This document shows, in pieces, positions 1 through 5,618 of a stretch of 5,618 bases of DNA. The notes beneath the pieces are model-generated. The model worked only from the letters and a program-made list of their open reading frames with translations. It was not told the DNA's origin and ran no database searches. Positions within the stretch are counted from its first letter, which is position 1. Each line of letters opens with the position of its first letter. This stretch comes from an uncultured Gammaproteobacteria bacterium. Its GTDB lineage: Bacteria > Pseudomonadota > Gammaproteobacteria > GCA-001735895. A program made the position numbers and the translations under genes. The DNA lies in the NCBI GenBank assembly GCA_937980285.1, contig CALJQI010000248.1, forward strand, positions 1-5,618, read 5' to 3'.

Positions 1-142
1 ATCCACTGGCGAATTAAAGCTTTGTTAACAGGTGTCTGAAAGTGGCCGATCCGAGAAGCCAGGGTAACGATTTTCAGCGTCGGCTATTGAGAAAACTGAC
101 CCCCATCAAACGTTTGCAGGCTTCCGGGTTCGACCCATAACC
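1..142. other. Non-coding left edge, no gene supported
   Basis: I see no supportable gene here. One plus-strand frame stays open for about 40 codons and ends in a TAA at 138-140, just before the palindromic repeat. It has no ATG start, no ribosome binding site and no recognisable protein motif, so I do not call it. The stretch could be the decayed end of something cut by the window edge. Together with 226-336, which is also without a gene, this makes a gene-free block of more than 300 bases apart from the repeat. Confidence 0.5.
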
Positions 143-225
143 GTCATTGCGAGCGCAGCGAAGCAATCTCCAGATACCGCGTATTCTTTCAGAGATTGCT
201 TCGTCGCTGCGCTCCTCGCAATGAC
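143..225. repeat. Palindromic MITE/REP-like repeat (CATTGCGAGCG family)
   Basis: The left arm (143-170) and right arm (192-225) are inverted copies around a 21-base spacer. The arms carry the CATTGCGAGCG and GAAGCAATCTC words that I know from a widespread bacterial interspersed palindromic element found in many proteobacteria and other phyla. The right arm matches the reverse complement of the left exactly, except for two extra 3-base insertions (TCG and CTC), so the left arm is 28 bases and the right 34. As RNA it would fold into a long hairpin with two 3-nt bulges on one side. It lies downstream of the channel gene's stop, where it could affect transcript ends. It has no U-tract, so it is not a classic terminator. 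No target-site duplication was identified. Confidence 0.85.
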
Positions 226-336
226 CATTTGTGGCTGATTGACGAAGCTCAGTATCCTCGTTTCAGTGTCTGATTTGGGGAATATTGAATTTCGACATGG
301 GGACTTTGTCCGGCTGCATGCGCCTGTATGATTTAC

Positions 337-831
337 CTACTCTGACTTCGATCGTTTTATCTTTAAGCGCTCGACATGGCCGATAAGCGTGTCTACTGTT
401 TCCTTTAATAAATCGAGTTCATCTACCGTCAAATCCTCTAGCTGTTCGAGGTTATATTCTACCGTATCAATTATCTTCTTGTGTGGGCGTTGCATTGGTC
501 TCATAAAGTAGGTTGTCACTGTTGCCACGATTGTCCCAAAGAACAACACTGAGCCAAGAACAATCCATAGGCCGCCGATTATCTGAGAAATACCTGAAAC
601 TGGAGCATCAGCGATTCCCGCTGTAGAGAATGCGGCTATTCCCCAATACAATGCATCTCCGTATGAATCGATAGAGGTATCATCAATGCCCTGCTCCGCC
701 AGATAAATACCAGCAGAAAACGTTAGCCACAATATGATTAGTAAGAGGACCATTTTTGTAAAGGGTGTATGAACAGAGACATCCTTGAGGAATCTCTTGA
801 ATCGAGTATGCCGTCCTATCCTTCTCATCAT
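337..831 (-). CDS. Two-TM ion channel protein with atypical selectivity filter
   Basis: This is a 164-residue inner-membrane protein with the architecture of the Ion_trans_2 (bacterial two-TM potassium channel) family. A basic N-terminus (residues 1-26, many Arg/Lys) is followed by TM1 (about 27-47), a pore helix with the family's ALYWG-type sequence (about 58-69), the filter, TM2 (about 84-108) and a charged, probably helical or coiled C-terminal tail (about 115-160). The filter reads S-T-A-G-I-A-D-A-P (69-77), where potassium channels have T-V-G-Y-G-D, so K+ selectivity should not be assumed. Functional channels of this fold are tetramers. The start is fixed by an in-frame TAA directly before the first of two tandem ATGs. 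No good ribosome binding site precedes it, and an AGAAGGA lies just inside the gene. G+C is about 44% by hand count of 361-780, against about 60% nearby, which suggests acquisition. The fold is fairly sure; the conducted ion is unknown. Confidence 0.8.
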   Translation of the reverse strand: MMRRIGRHTRFKRFLKDVSVHTPFTKMVLLLIILWLTFSAGIYLAEQGIDDTSIDSYGDALYWGIAAFSTAGIADAPVSGISQIIGGLWIVLGSVLFFGTIVATVTTYFMRPMQRPHKKIIDTVEYNLEQLEDLTVDELDLLKETVDTLIGHVERLKIKRSKSE

Positions 832-1199
832 TTAGCTAACTCACGCAGTAAAGCAACTCGGTCCGAGGGCCATGCATTCCATCCTTTAATATGAAAACCT
901 AAAGCAGCAAAAGTCTATCTACCGAATAGCATATTATCACTGTTGCCGGGTGTCCGCTCTTGGTCGGCGATTGCGGCTAGCTTTAATTTCCCGGGCGGCA
1001 GCACGGGGCGTGCATCGGGCTAGTTATGTTTCAGGTTTGCGCTGACCATGGTTTAACGGTCGAATGTTTGCGTATCGCGGGTCCATTATCCATGGCCCCT
1101 GGCAGTTTCTCATCGCCAGCCGGTCGCGGATGACATCGGCTCGATCAGGTAGTAGAGTAAGCGGCCTGATACGGGTTCTAGACGCGAGATAAAACCACC
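832..1199. other. Divergent intergenic region
   Basis: This 368-base gap separates the leftward channel gene from the rightward Kdo hydroxylase gene, so promoters for both must lie here or further upstream. About 880-950 is AT-rich, and the minus strand there has weak -10-like words (GATAAT within 940-950, CATATT near 889-894). None is paired with a convincing -35 at proper spacing. On the plus strand I found no convincing promoter for the hydroxylase. A minus-strand reading frame crossing 1024-1263 overlaps the hydroxylase start, has no recognisable motif and is treated as spurious. No tRNA, repeat or terminator is visible. Confidence 0.5.
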
Positions 1200-2123
1200 A
1201 TGCTGGACAGCTTCGACAAGCAAAGGCTCGCTCAACTGGCGGCCGACGAGATTTCCGATTCACTGGAGCAGGGCTCGATCGTGTTCTTTCCCGAGTCGCC
1301 GGTGGCGCTGCCTTCGGCCGATGACCTGGAATTCATTCGCCAGGAATTACCCGCGCTGCTCAAACTCAAAAACATCAGTTATCATCCCGAGGCCGGCAAG
1401 GTGCGTGGACTTGACACTACCGATGCTGCGGTCAGTGAAAGAGTCACGCGCATTCTCAGCCGCGTCAGCGACGACATTGCCGGTTTTCTTAAAACCGCCG
1501 CGCCCCGCCTGACCGATAACTGGACCGTCGGCACCTGCAGTTTTCGACCCATCGAGGAACGCGGCCGAGAGCTCAGCGCCCACGCCAGTAACGAGCTGGT
1601 TCATATCGATGCCGGCGCCTACGGCGCCACCAACGGTGACCGTATCCTGAGATTTTTCATCAACGTCAATCCGGGCGCGGACCGGGTCTGGGCGAGCAAG
1701 GGAAATTTCAACGATTTGTTTCGCAGCCACGGCGACCGCGCGCAGCTGAGCTACCGCGGCGCCGGAGATAAATACCTGCGCAAGGGTTTGCTGGATCATG
1801 CCTGGACGGGACTGGTGAAGGCAGTCGCCGGCATGGGGATGCCGACGGTCAGGGTGCTCGATTCCTCGCCCTTCGATCGCGAGATGCGCCGCTTCCACAA
1901 TTACATGAAGGATACGCCGGCTTTTCAACAGCAGTCCGATGGCCACCAGGAGTTCCGATTCCCGCCGTTCTCCGCGTGGATGGTGTTTACCGACACCGTC
2001 AGTCACGCCTGCCTGTCGGGACAGTTTGCCTTCGTCCATACCAGTATCGTTCGTCTCGACAGTTGTCGTCGGCCGGAACTGGCGCCGATTAACGTGATGC
2101 GCCAGGCCGCGCTGTCGGGCTAG
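1200..2123 (+). CDS. kdoO: Kdo hydroxylase (Fe(II)/2-oxoglutarate dioxygenase)
   Basis: This 307-residue protein resembles the Kdo hydroxylase family (KdoO of Burkholderia and Yersinia). Those enzymes use Fe(II), oxygen and 2-oxoglutarate to hydroxylate the 3-position of Kdo in Kdo2-lipid A, giving D-glycero-D-talo-oct-2-ulosonic acid (Ko), on the cytoplasmic side of the inner membrane. Seen here are the H-x-D iron motif (H135-I-D137) followed by the RILRFFINVNP strand (148-158), and the distal histidine H269 in TDTVSHACLSGQFAF (264-278), matching the family's VSHA-LSGQ block. R285 is a candidate for binding 2-oxoglutarate (inference). There is no signal peptide or TM segment, and length is about usual. 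The ATG at 1200 is the first start after an in-frame TAG at 1179; the ribosome binding site is weak. The neighbouring convergent heptosyltransferase supports an LPS-core role. Family membership is confident, exact product less so. Confidence 0.9.
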   Translation: MLDSFDKQRLAQLAADEISDSLEQGSIVFFPESPVALPSADDLEFIRQELPALLKLKNISYHPEAGKVRGLDTTDAAVSERVTRILSRVSDDIAGFLKTAAPRLTDNWTVGTCSFRPIEERGRELSAHASNELVHIDAGAYGATNGDRILRFFINVNPGADRVWASKGNFNDLFRSHGDRAQLSYRGAGDKYLRKGLLDHAWTGLVKAVAGMGMPTVRVLDSSPFDREMRRFHNYMKDTPAFQQQSDGHQEFRFPPFSAWMVFTDTVSHACLSGQFAFVHTSIVRLDSCRRPELAPINVMRQAALSG

Positions 2124-2136
2124 TCCGCGGAAGCAA

Positions 2137-3192
2137 TCAGTCCTGTAGTCGTTCGAGTGCGACCTCGAGGCGATCGATCACTTCGTCAACGGTGATCAAA
2201 TCCATCACGCCCTCGTTTTCGATGCGCGTTCCCCAGCGCAGTTGTTCCGGTTTTTTGCCGAGGTACTTTTGCGCCGCCGCGGCGAACTTGTCGACGCAGA
2301 GGTCCAGCGAACCGTAGGGCCCGGTGCGGTGCGACCAGGTACTGGCATGCAACGCGATGACCGGCGTCGCCAGCGCGTTGGCCAGGTGCGACGGACCCGA
2401 ATCCGGGGTGATCACCAGATCGGCGCGTTTTAGCAATGCCGCCAGCTGCGGCAGAGTATCCTTGCCGATCAGGTTGATGGCGCTGGTTTGCATGGCGGAT
2501 TCGATCGCTTCGCCGACCGACGCCTCCAGCGTCGATGGTCCGCCGGACAGTACCACCGTCATGCCGTGTTCGCGAGCCGCGTAATCGGCGACCGCTGCGT
2601 AGCGCTGCGCCCGCCAGTTGCGCGCCGGGTGGCTCGAGCAGGGCGAAATCAGCAATACGCGGTTGCCGTCCGGGATCATGCGCTCTGCGAAGTCCTGTGC
2701 CTCGGCGGTAAGCGGAAAGTCCCATACCGGCTGCTCGGCCTCGAGTCCGATCGCGCGGGCAAACGACAAATGCCCCTGTACCTGGTGCTCGAAGCGCGTC
2801 TCGGTGATCGCGTGAGTCATGAAGAAACGATGAAAATCGCGTGCGCGCCCTTTGTCCCAGCCCAGTTTGACCTCCGCTTTAACGCAGGCGCCGGTGAGGT
2901 TGGCGCGGGCCGAGGTTTGCATCTGTAACAGGAGGTCGAAGCGCTCTCCCGCCAGTTGTCGCTTCAGTCGCCAGTAGCCGAGCCAGCCCGAACTCTTGTC
3001 GACCACGATGAAGCGTACGCCGTCCAGCAGCGACAGAAGCTTGTGCTCCAGTTTCGAGGTGATCCAGGTGATACGGGATTGCGGCCACTGCTTTTGAATC
3101 GCTCGCAGCACCGGCACCGCGTGGGTAACGTCGCCGAGCGCCGAGAGGCGGATAATGCAAATGTTTTCGGGTGGCTGGTCGAAGCGCAGCAT
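2137..3192 (-). CDS. Glycosyltransferase family 9, ADP-heptose:LPS heptosyltransferase-like
   Basis: This 351-residue GT-B glycosyltransferase of family GT9 is the type that moves heptose from ADP-heptose onto the Kdo region of the LPS inner core at the cytoplasmic face of the inner membrane. The N-terminal Rossmann domain opens with IIRLSALGDVTHAVPVLRAI (13-32); D21 aligns with the proposed catalytic Asp of WaaC. The C-terminal nucleotide-sugar domain contains SPCSSHPARNW (183-193), LSGGPSTLE (215-223) and the PDSGPSHLANAL block (263-274), then HRTGPYG (288-294). Length is typical, with no signal peptide. The PDSGPxH form recalls the OpsX-like subgroup of heptosyltransferase I, so the first-heptose role is plausible but unproven; other GT9 acceptors are possible, and I give no symbol. 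The start has a good GAGGAAG ribosome binding site. The gene converges with the Kdo hydroxylase gene, leaving only 13 bases between stops and no obvious terminator. Confidence 0.87.
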   Translation of the reverse strand: MLRFDQPPENICIIRLSALGDVTHAVPVLRAIQKQWPQSRITWITSKLEHKLLSLLDGVRFIVVDKSSGWLGYWRLKRQLAGERFDLLLQMQTSARANLTGACVKAEVKLGWDKGRARDFHRFFMTHAITETRFEHQVQGHLSFARAIGLEAEQPVWDFPLTAEAQDFAERMIPDGNRVLLISPCSSHPARNWRAQRYAAVADYAAREHGMTVVLSGGPSTLEASVGEAIESAMQTSAINLIGKDTLPQLAALLKRADLVITPDSGPSHLANALATPVIALHASTWSHRTGPYGSLDLCVDKFAAAAQKYLGKKPEQLRWGTRIENEGVMDLITVDEVIDRLEVALERLQD

Positions 3193-3195
3193 CGG

Positions 3196-3202
3196 CTTCC
3201 TC
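3196..3202 (-). promoter_or_regulatory. Ribosome binding site of the GT9 gene
   Basis: On the minus strand GAGGAAG lies just before the ATG at 3192, with the GAGG core 6 bases from the start. It fixes the start codon of the heptosyltransferase-like gene. Confidence 0.75.
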
Positions 3203-3249
3203 GGCTGATTAGCGGTCGGGTTTGAATCGAAACGGAAATAACGGGGCCG

Positions 3250-3258
3250 ATTCTAGCA
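3250..3258 (-). promoter_or_regulatory. Candidate extended -10 promoter for the GT9 gene
   Basis: On the minus strand the sequence reads TGCTAGAAT. This is an extended -10 element (TGnTAnAAT) with 5 of 6 matches to TATAAT. The -35 region about 17 bases upstream is poor, as is common for extended -10 promoters. Transcription would start near 3243, giving a leader of about 50 bases before the ATG at 3192. This is a pattern-based prediction. Confidence 0.4.
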
Positions 3259-3265
3259 TTAATGA

Positions 3266-3295
3266 AAAGCGCCAGCTAAGTTGCAATCGCGCTTT
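3266..3295. repeat. Short inverted repeat at the GT9 promoter
   Basis: AAAGCGC (3266-3272) and GCGCTTT (3289-3295) form a perfect 7-bp inverted repeat with a 16-base spacer. It spans the place where the -35 box of the predicted GT9 promoter would fall, so it could be an operator half-site pair. It could equally be chance in a G+C-rich genome. Confidence 0.3.
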
Positions 3296-3440
3296 GCCGG
3301 GTGTAGCGCTCGGCGGAGCTTATGTCATATTCTAACGCCGATGGAGCGCCGGGGTCCGAAGCTCACCGCTCCCGAACGAAGCAGGGGAATCCAGACCAGC
3401 CGATAGTTACACGGCCGGGCCGGGTCGTTTCAGCAGGCGC

Positions 3441-3490
3441 AATAAAAAAGGCCAGGTAAAGGGATATGGGGTTATCCCTGCTACCTGGCC
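3441..3490 (-). terminator. Intrinsic terminator of the nrdAB operon
   Basis: Read on the minus strand, a 9-bp outer stem GGCCAGGTA/TACCTGGCC (3482-3490 with 3450-3458) is extended by a 7-bp inner stem AGGGATA/TATCCCT (3473-3479 with 3460-3466) around a 6-base loop. It is followed at once by six T residues (3444-3449) and ATT. This is a strong rho-independent terminator, about 50 bases after the nrdB stop, and it separates the nrd operon from the downstream GT9 gene on the same strand. Confidence 0.93.
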
Positions 3491-3540
3491 GAAGGTTACA
3501 ACCGAAGAGCGCGTGTAACACTAATTCGGTGAAGTACCTC

Positions 3541-4710
3541 TTAATCCCAGTTCAGCGCGCCACCGGTTTGATACTCGGTCACGCGGGTCTCGAAGAAGTT
3601 TTTCTCCTTTTTCAGGTTGGCCTGTTCGTCCAGCCACGGCAGCGCGTTTTCCGCTCCCGGGAACGGGATCTTGTGCTGCAGCTTGTTGGCGCGGCGATTG
3701 GCGATGAAACGGAACTGCGCGATATGGTCGTCGGCGCTATAGCCCAGGATCGGGTCGGGCAGCAGAAACTTCGCGTACTGCTGTTCCGCGGCCTCGGCTT
3801 CTTCCCACATCTGCTGGATCAGCTTCGGGTTGAGCTTGACCTTTTCCTCGAGCACGATCTGGTTGCAGACGCGAATACCGAAGGACGCGTGCAGCACCTC
3901 GTCGCGCATGATGTACTGCAGCTGCTCGGCGGAGCCTTTCATCAAACCGCGCCGCTGCAGCGCGAAGATCGGGCTGAAGCCGTTGTAAAACCAGGTGCCT
4001 TCGAATACGCCGGCGAAGAAGGTGTAGGCGAGCACGAAATTTTCCAGCTCGTCGCGATCGGTGAGATCGATGTCGGCGCGCAGCACCGAGTCGAGGCGCT
4101 GGTTGCACATCTGGATTTTGTGATGAATTTCGGGCACCACGCGGTAACGGTTGTAAATCTCGCCCTGATCCAGCCCCAGGGTTTCGATGCAGTGCTGGTA
4201 AGTCCAGGTATGCATCGCTTCCTCGTAGACCTGGCGCGCCTGGTATATCTGCAGTTCCGGGGCCGACATTTTTTCCATCACCGCGAGCCCGATGTTGCGC
4301 ATCGCCAGGATATCCGAGGTGGTCAGGTAGGACAGCACGTTTTCGTAAACGTGGCGTTCTTCCAGCGTCAGCTTGTGCAGGTAGTCATGCACGTCCTGGG
4401 TCATGTTGATATCGAGCGGCGTCCAGTGGTTCTTGTTGGCGTTGAGAAAATACTCCCAGGCCCAGGGATACTTGAACGGCGCCAGCTGGTTGATATCGGT
4501 GAGGCCATTAACGACGCGCTTGTCTTCCGGGTTGATCGGTTTTGCCGAGGTCGGCATCGGCGCGGGTTCGAAAACCCGGTCGGCGCGCTCTTCCCCTGCG
4601 GGAGCCTCGGGTGCCTGCGGGACCACCGCGGGTTCGGCGGCTACCGGCGTTTCCAGTACCGGCTCCGGTGTGCGCGGTGTTGGGCTTAATGGTTCGTCCC
4701 AGTTCAACAT
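3541..4710 (-). CDS. nrdB: Class Ia ribonucleoside-diphosphate reductase, beta subunit (NrdB)
   Basis: This 389-residue cytoplasmic subunit carries the di-iron/tyrosyl radical that drives reduction of ribonucleoside diphosphates by NrdA. By alignment in mind to E. coli NrdB, the metal ligands are D133, E164, H167, E237, E271 and H274. Radical Y171 is present in EEAMHTWTY, so this is not the Phe-containing class Ic form. W96 matches W48 and Y380 matches Y356 of the radical-transfer path. The C-terminal tail EYQTGGALNWD is the NrdA-docking peptide type seen in Pseudomonas-like NrdB. Residues 6-60 are a Pro/Ala/Glu-rich, probably disordered extension, too short for an ATP-cone. The N-terminus MLNWDE repeats the LNWD of the C-terminus. 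The start is set by an AGGAG site upstream. It follows nrdA by 35 bases and ends at a strong terminator. Identification is secure. Confidence 0.97.
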   Translation of the reverse strand: MLNWDEPLSPTPRTPEPVLETPVAAEPAVVPQAPEAPAGEERADRVFEPAPMPTSAKPINPEDKRVVNGLTDINQLAPFKYPWAWEYFLNANKNHWTPLDINMTQDVHDYLHKLTLEERHVYENVLSYLTTSDILAMRNIGLAVMEKMSAPELQIYQARQVYEEAMHTWTYQHCIETLGLDQGEIYNRYRVVPEIHHKIQMCNQRLDSVLRADIDLTDRDELENFVLAYTFFAGVFEGTWFYNGFSPIFALQRRGLMKGSAEQLQYIMRDEVLHASFGIRVCNQIVLEEKVKLNPKLIQQMWEEAEAAEQQYAKFLLPDPILGYSADDHIAQFRFIANRRANKLQHKIPFPGAENALPWLDEQANLKKEKNFFETRVTEYQTGGALNWD

Positions 4711-4719
4711 ATGTTTCTT

Positions 4720-4724
4720 CTCCT
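4720..4724 (-). promoter_or_regulatory. Ribosome binding site of nrdB
   Basis: AGGAG on the minus strand lies 9 bases before the nrdB ATG (4710), within the 35-base gap after nrdA. It supports the chosen start and independent translation of nrdB from the shared transcript. Confidence 0.75.
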
Positions 4725-4745
4725 ACGTTTCGTATCTACTGCTTT

Positions 4746-5618
4746 TTATTGACAGGCTTCGCAATCCGGGTCGAGGATCGAGCATGCTTTCGGCTCCTCT
4801 TCGATTGCCGGTTCGGGTGTACTGCCGGTGGCGTGTTTCTCGACCGCGGTCGCGCCCAGCGAGCGCAGGTAGTAAGTCGTCTTCAGGCCGCGTACCCAGG
4901 CCAGCTTGTAAAGATTATCCAGCTTCTTGCCCGAGGGCTCGGCCATGTAAAGATTCAGCGATTGCCCCTGGTCGATCCACTTCTGGCGTCTCGACGCGGC
5001 TTCGACCAGCCAGCGCGAATCGATTTCGAAGGCGGTGGAATAAATCGCCTTCAGGTCCTCGGGCACGCGGTCGATGTGCTGCAGGCTGCCGTCGTAGTAC
5101 TTGAGATCGTTGACCATGACGTCGTCCCACAGGCCGCGCTGCTTGAGATCGTCGACCAGGTAGGGATTGACCACGGTGAACTCGCCCGACAGGTTGGATT
5201 TGACGAACAGGTTCTGGTAAATCGGCTCGATCGACTGGCTGACGCCGCAGATATTCGAAATGGTCGCGGTCGGCGCGATCGCCATGGTGTTCGAGTTGCG
5301 CATACCGATGCTCATTACGCGCTGGCGCAGGCTGTCCCAGTTCATGCGAGAGCTTTCGTCCTGCTGCAGGTAGTCGCCGCGCGCTTCGCGCAGGCGGGCT
5401 ACCGAATCGATCGGCATGACGCCCTGGCTCCACAGCGAACCGGGGTAGCTGGAATAGCTGCCGCGCTCCTCGGCCAGCCGGGTCGAGGCCTGGATCGCGT
5501 AGTAGCTGACCGCCTCCATCGATTCGTCGGCGAATTCGATCGCGCCTTCCGAGCTGTAGGGAATATGCTGCTTGTAGAGCGCGTCCTGGAAGCCCATGAT
5601 GCCGAGCCCGACCGGACG
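4746..5618 (-). CDS. nrdA: Class Ia ribonucleoside-diphosphate reductase, alpha subunit (NrdA), 3' part
   Basis: The last 290 codons of NrdA are present. The frame stays open through the right edge with RPVGLGIMGFQDALY as the first visible residues, so the internal Met at 5597 is not the start. NrdA is the catalytic subunit that reduces ribonucleotides using a thiyl radical. Counting from the edge, visible parts are the phosphate-binding loop APTATISN (115-122, matching the PSETSS region of E. coli NrdA), the radical-transfer tyrosine pair Y249-Y250 in KTTYYLRSLGAT, an acidic Pro/Glu linker, and the C-terminal redox tail with C279, C286 and C289 (CEAC). The tail cysteines pass electrons from thioredoxin or glutaredoxin to the active site. 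The active-site cysteine, the specificity site and any ATP-cones lie outside the window, so regulation and total length cannot be judged. It heads an operon with nrdB. Confidence 0.96.
   Translation of the reverse strand, partial: RPVGLGIMGFQDALYKQHIPYSSEGAIEFADESMEAVSYYAIQASTRLAEERGSYSSYPGSLWSQGVMPIDSVARLREARGDYLQQDESSRMNWDSLRQRVMSIGMRNSNTMAIAPTATISNICGVSQSIEPIYQNLFVKSNLSGEFTVVNPYLVDDLKQRGLWDDVMVNDLKYYDGSLQHIDRVPEDLKAIYSTAFEIDSRWLVEAASRRQKWIDQGQSLNLYMAEPSGKKLDNLYKLAWVRGLKTTYYLRSLGATAVEKHATGSTPEPAIEEEPKACSILDPDCEACQ

Larger units (their letters stand above)
3203..3440. other. Non-coding region upstream of the GT9 gene
   Basis: This lies between the GT9 gene and the nrd terminator. It contains a candidate promoter for the GT9 gene (3250-3258) and a small inverted repeat (3266-3295). 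A plus-strand frame of 45 codons (3322-3459) starts with ATG three bases after a GGAG, but it runs into the nrdB terminator stem, has no recognised motif and has no support beyond being open. I see no RNA gene. Confidence 0.45.

Noticed and set aside
113..141. GGGTTCGACCC resembling a tRNA T-arm, suggesting an integration site
   Set aside because: The bases flanking the 7-base loop do not form a 5-bp stem, and no acceptor stem or CCA end fits nearby.
268..322. Minus-strand mini-frame of about 18 codons starting MQPDKVPM
   Set aside because: It is too short, with no upstream ribosome binding site and no recognised family. It could be a remnant, but nothing supports this.
337..831. Possibility that the channel gene is a pseudogene because of its changed filter
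   Set aside because: The frame is intact, TM segments and pore helix are well formed, and there is no frameshift or internal stop, so it is treated as a functional gene with an unusual filter.
1024..1263. Minus-strand open frame of 79 codons
   Set aside because: It overlaps the start of the well-supported Kdo hydroxylase gene on the other strand and has no recognisable motif or ribosome binding site.
2130..2138. GAAGCAATC shared with the palindromic repeat at 143-225
   Set aside because: It is only nine bases, without the CATTGCGAG part or a second arm. Coincidence is likely.
3322..3459. Plus-strand frame of 45 codons with ATG and a GGAG close upstream
   Set aside because: The ribosome binding site spacing is too short (3 bases), the frame ends inside the nrdB terminator stem, and the peptide is unfamiliar. 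Chance is the simpler explanation.
3466..4689. Long plus-strand open frame of 407 codons opposite nrdB
   Set aside because: It is the antisense of nrdB. Its translation is low-complexity and rich in Val/Gly/His/Arg, and nrdB itself is certain from conserved ligands.

Overview
The window looks like chromosomal DNA of a gammaproteobacterium, probably an environmental or marine one. Gene-rich parts are about 60% G+C by hand count of sample lines. The ribonucleotide reductase genes are of the type found in Pseudomonas-like gammaproteobacteria, and two genes belong to lipopolysaccharide (LPS) inner-core biosynthesis. The taxonomic call is inference from protein style only.

Layout, left to right. 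Positions 1-336 have no supportable gene but hold a palindromic repeat of the widespread 'CATTGCGAGCG...GAAGCAATCTC' type (143-225). Positions 337-831 (minus strand) encode a small two-TM ion channel whose selectivity filter is non-canonical (TAGIAD where potassium channels have TVGYGD); this gene is clearly AT-richer (about 44% G+C) than the rest. A 368-base divergent intergenic region (832-1199) separates it from a plus-strand Kdo hydroxylase (1200-2123). Convergent with that, 13 bases away, is a minus-strand family 9 glycosyltransferase of the ADP-heptose:LPS heptosyltransferase type (2137-3192), which has a good ribosome binding site and a plausible extended -10 promoter. After a non-coding stretch with a strong minus-strand intrinsic terminator (3441-3490) comes the end of a class Ia ribonucleotide reductase operon read leftward: nrdB (3541-4710), preceded by the 3' part of nrdA (4746-5618), which runs off the right edge.

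How the genes work together. NrdA and NrdB form one enzyme that makes deoxyribonucleotides; they sit in one operon with a 35-base gap and share the terminator beyond nrdB. The Kdo hydroxylase and the heptosyltransferase act on the same molecule, the Kdo/heptose inner core of LPS, although they are transcribed toward each other. The channel gene has no visible functional link to its neighbours and, with its different base composition and the adjacent mobile-type repeat, may be a later arrival.

No wholly new multi-gene system is evident. The observations most worth a second look are the altered channel filter, the Leu-Asn-Trp-Asp sequence at both ends of NrdB, and the bulged palindromic repeat.
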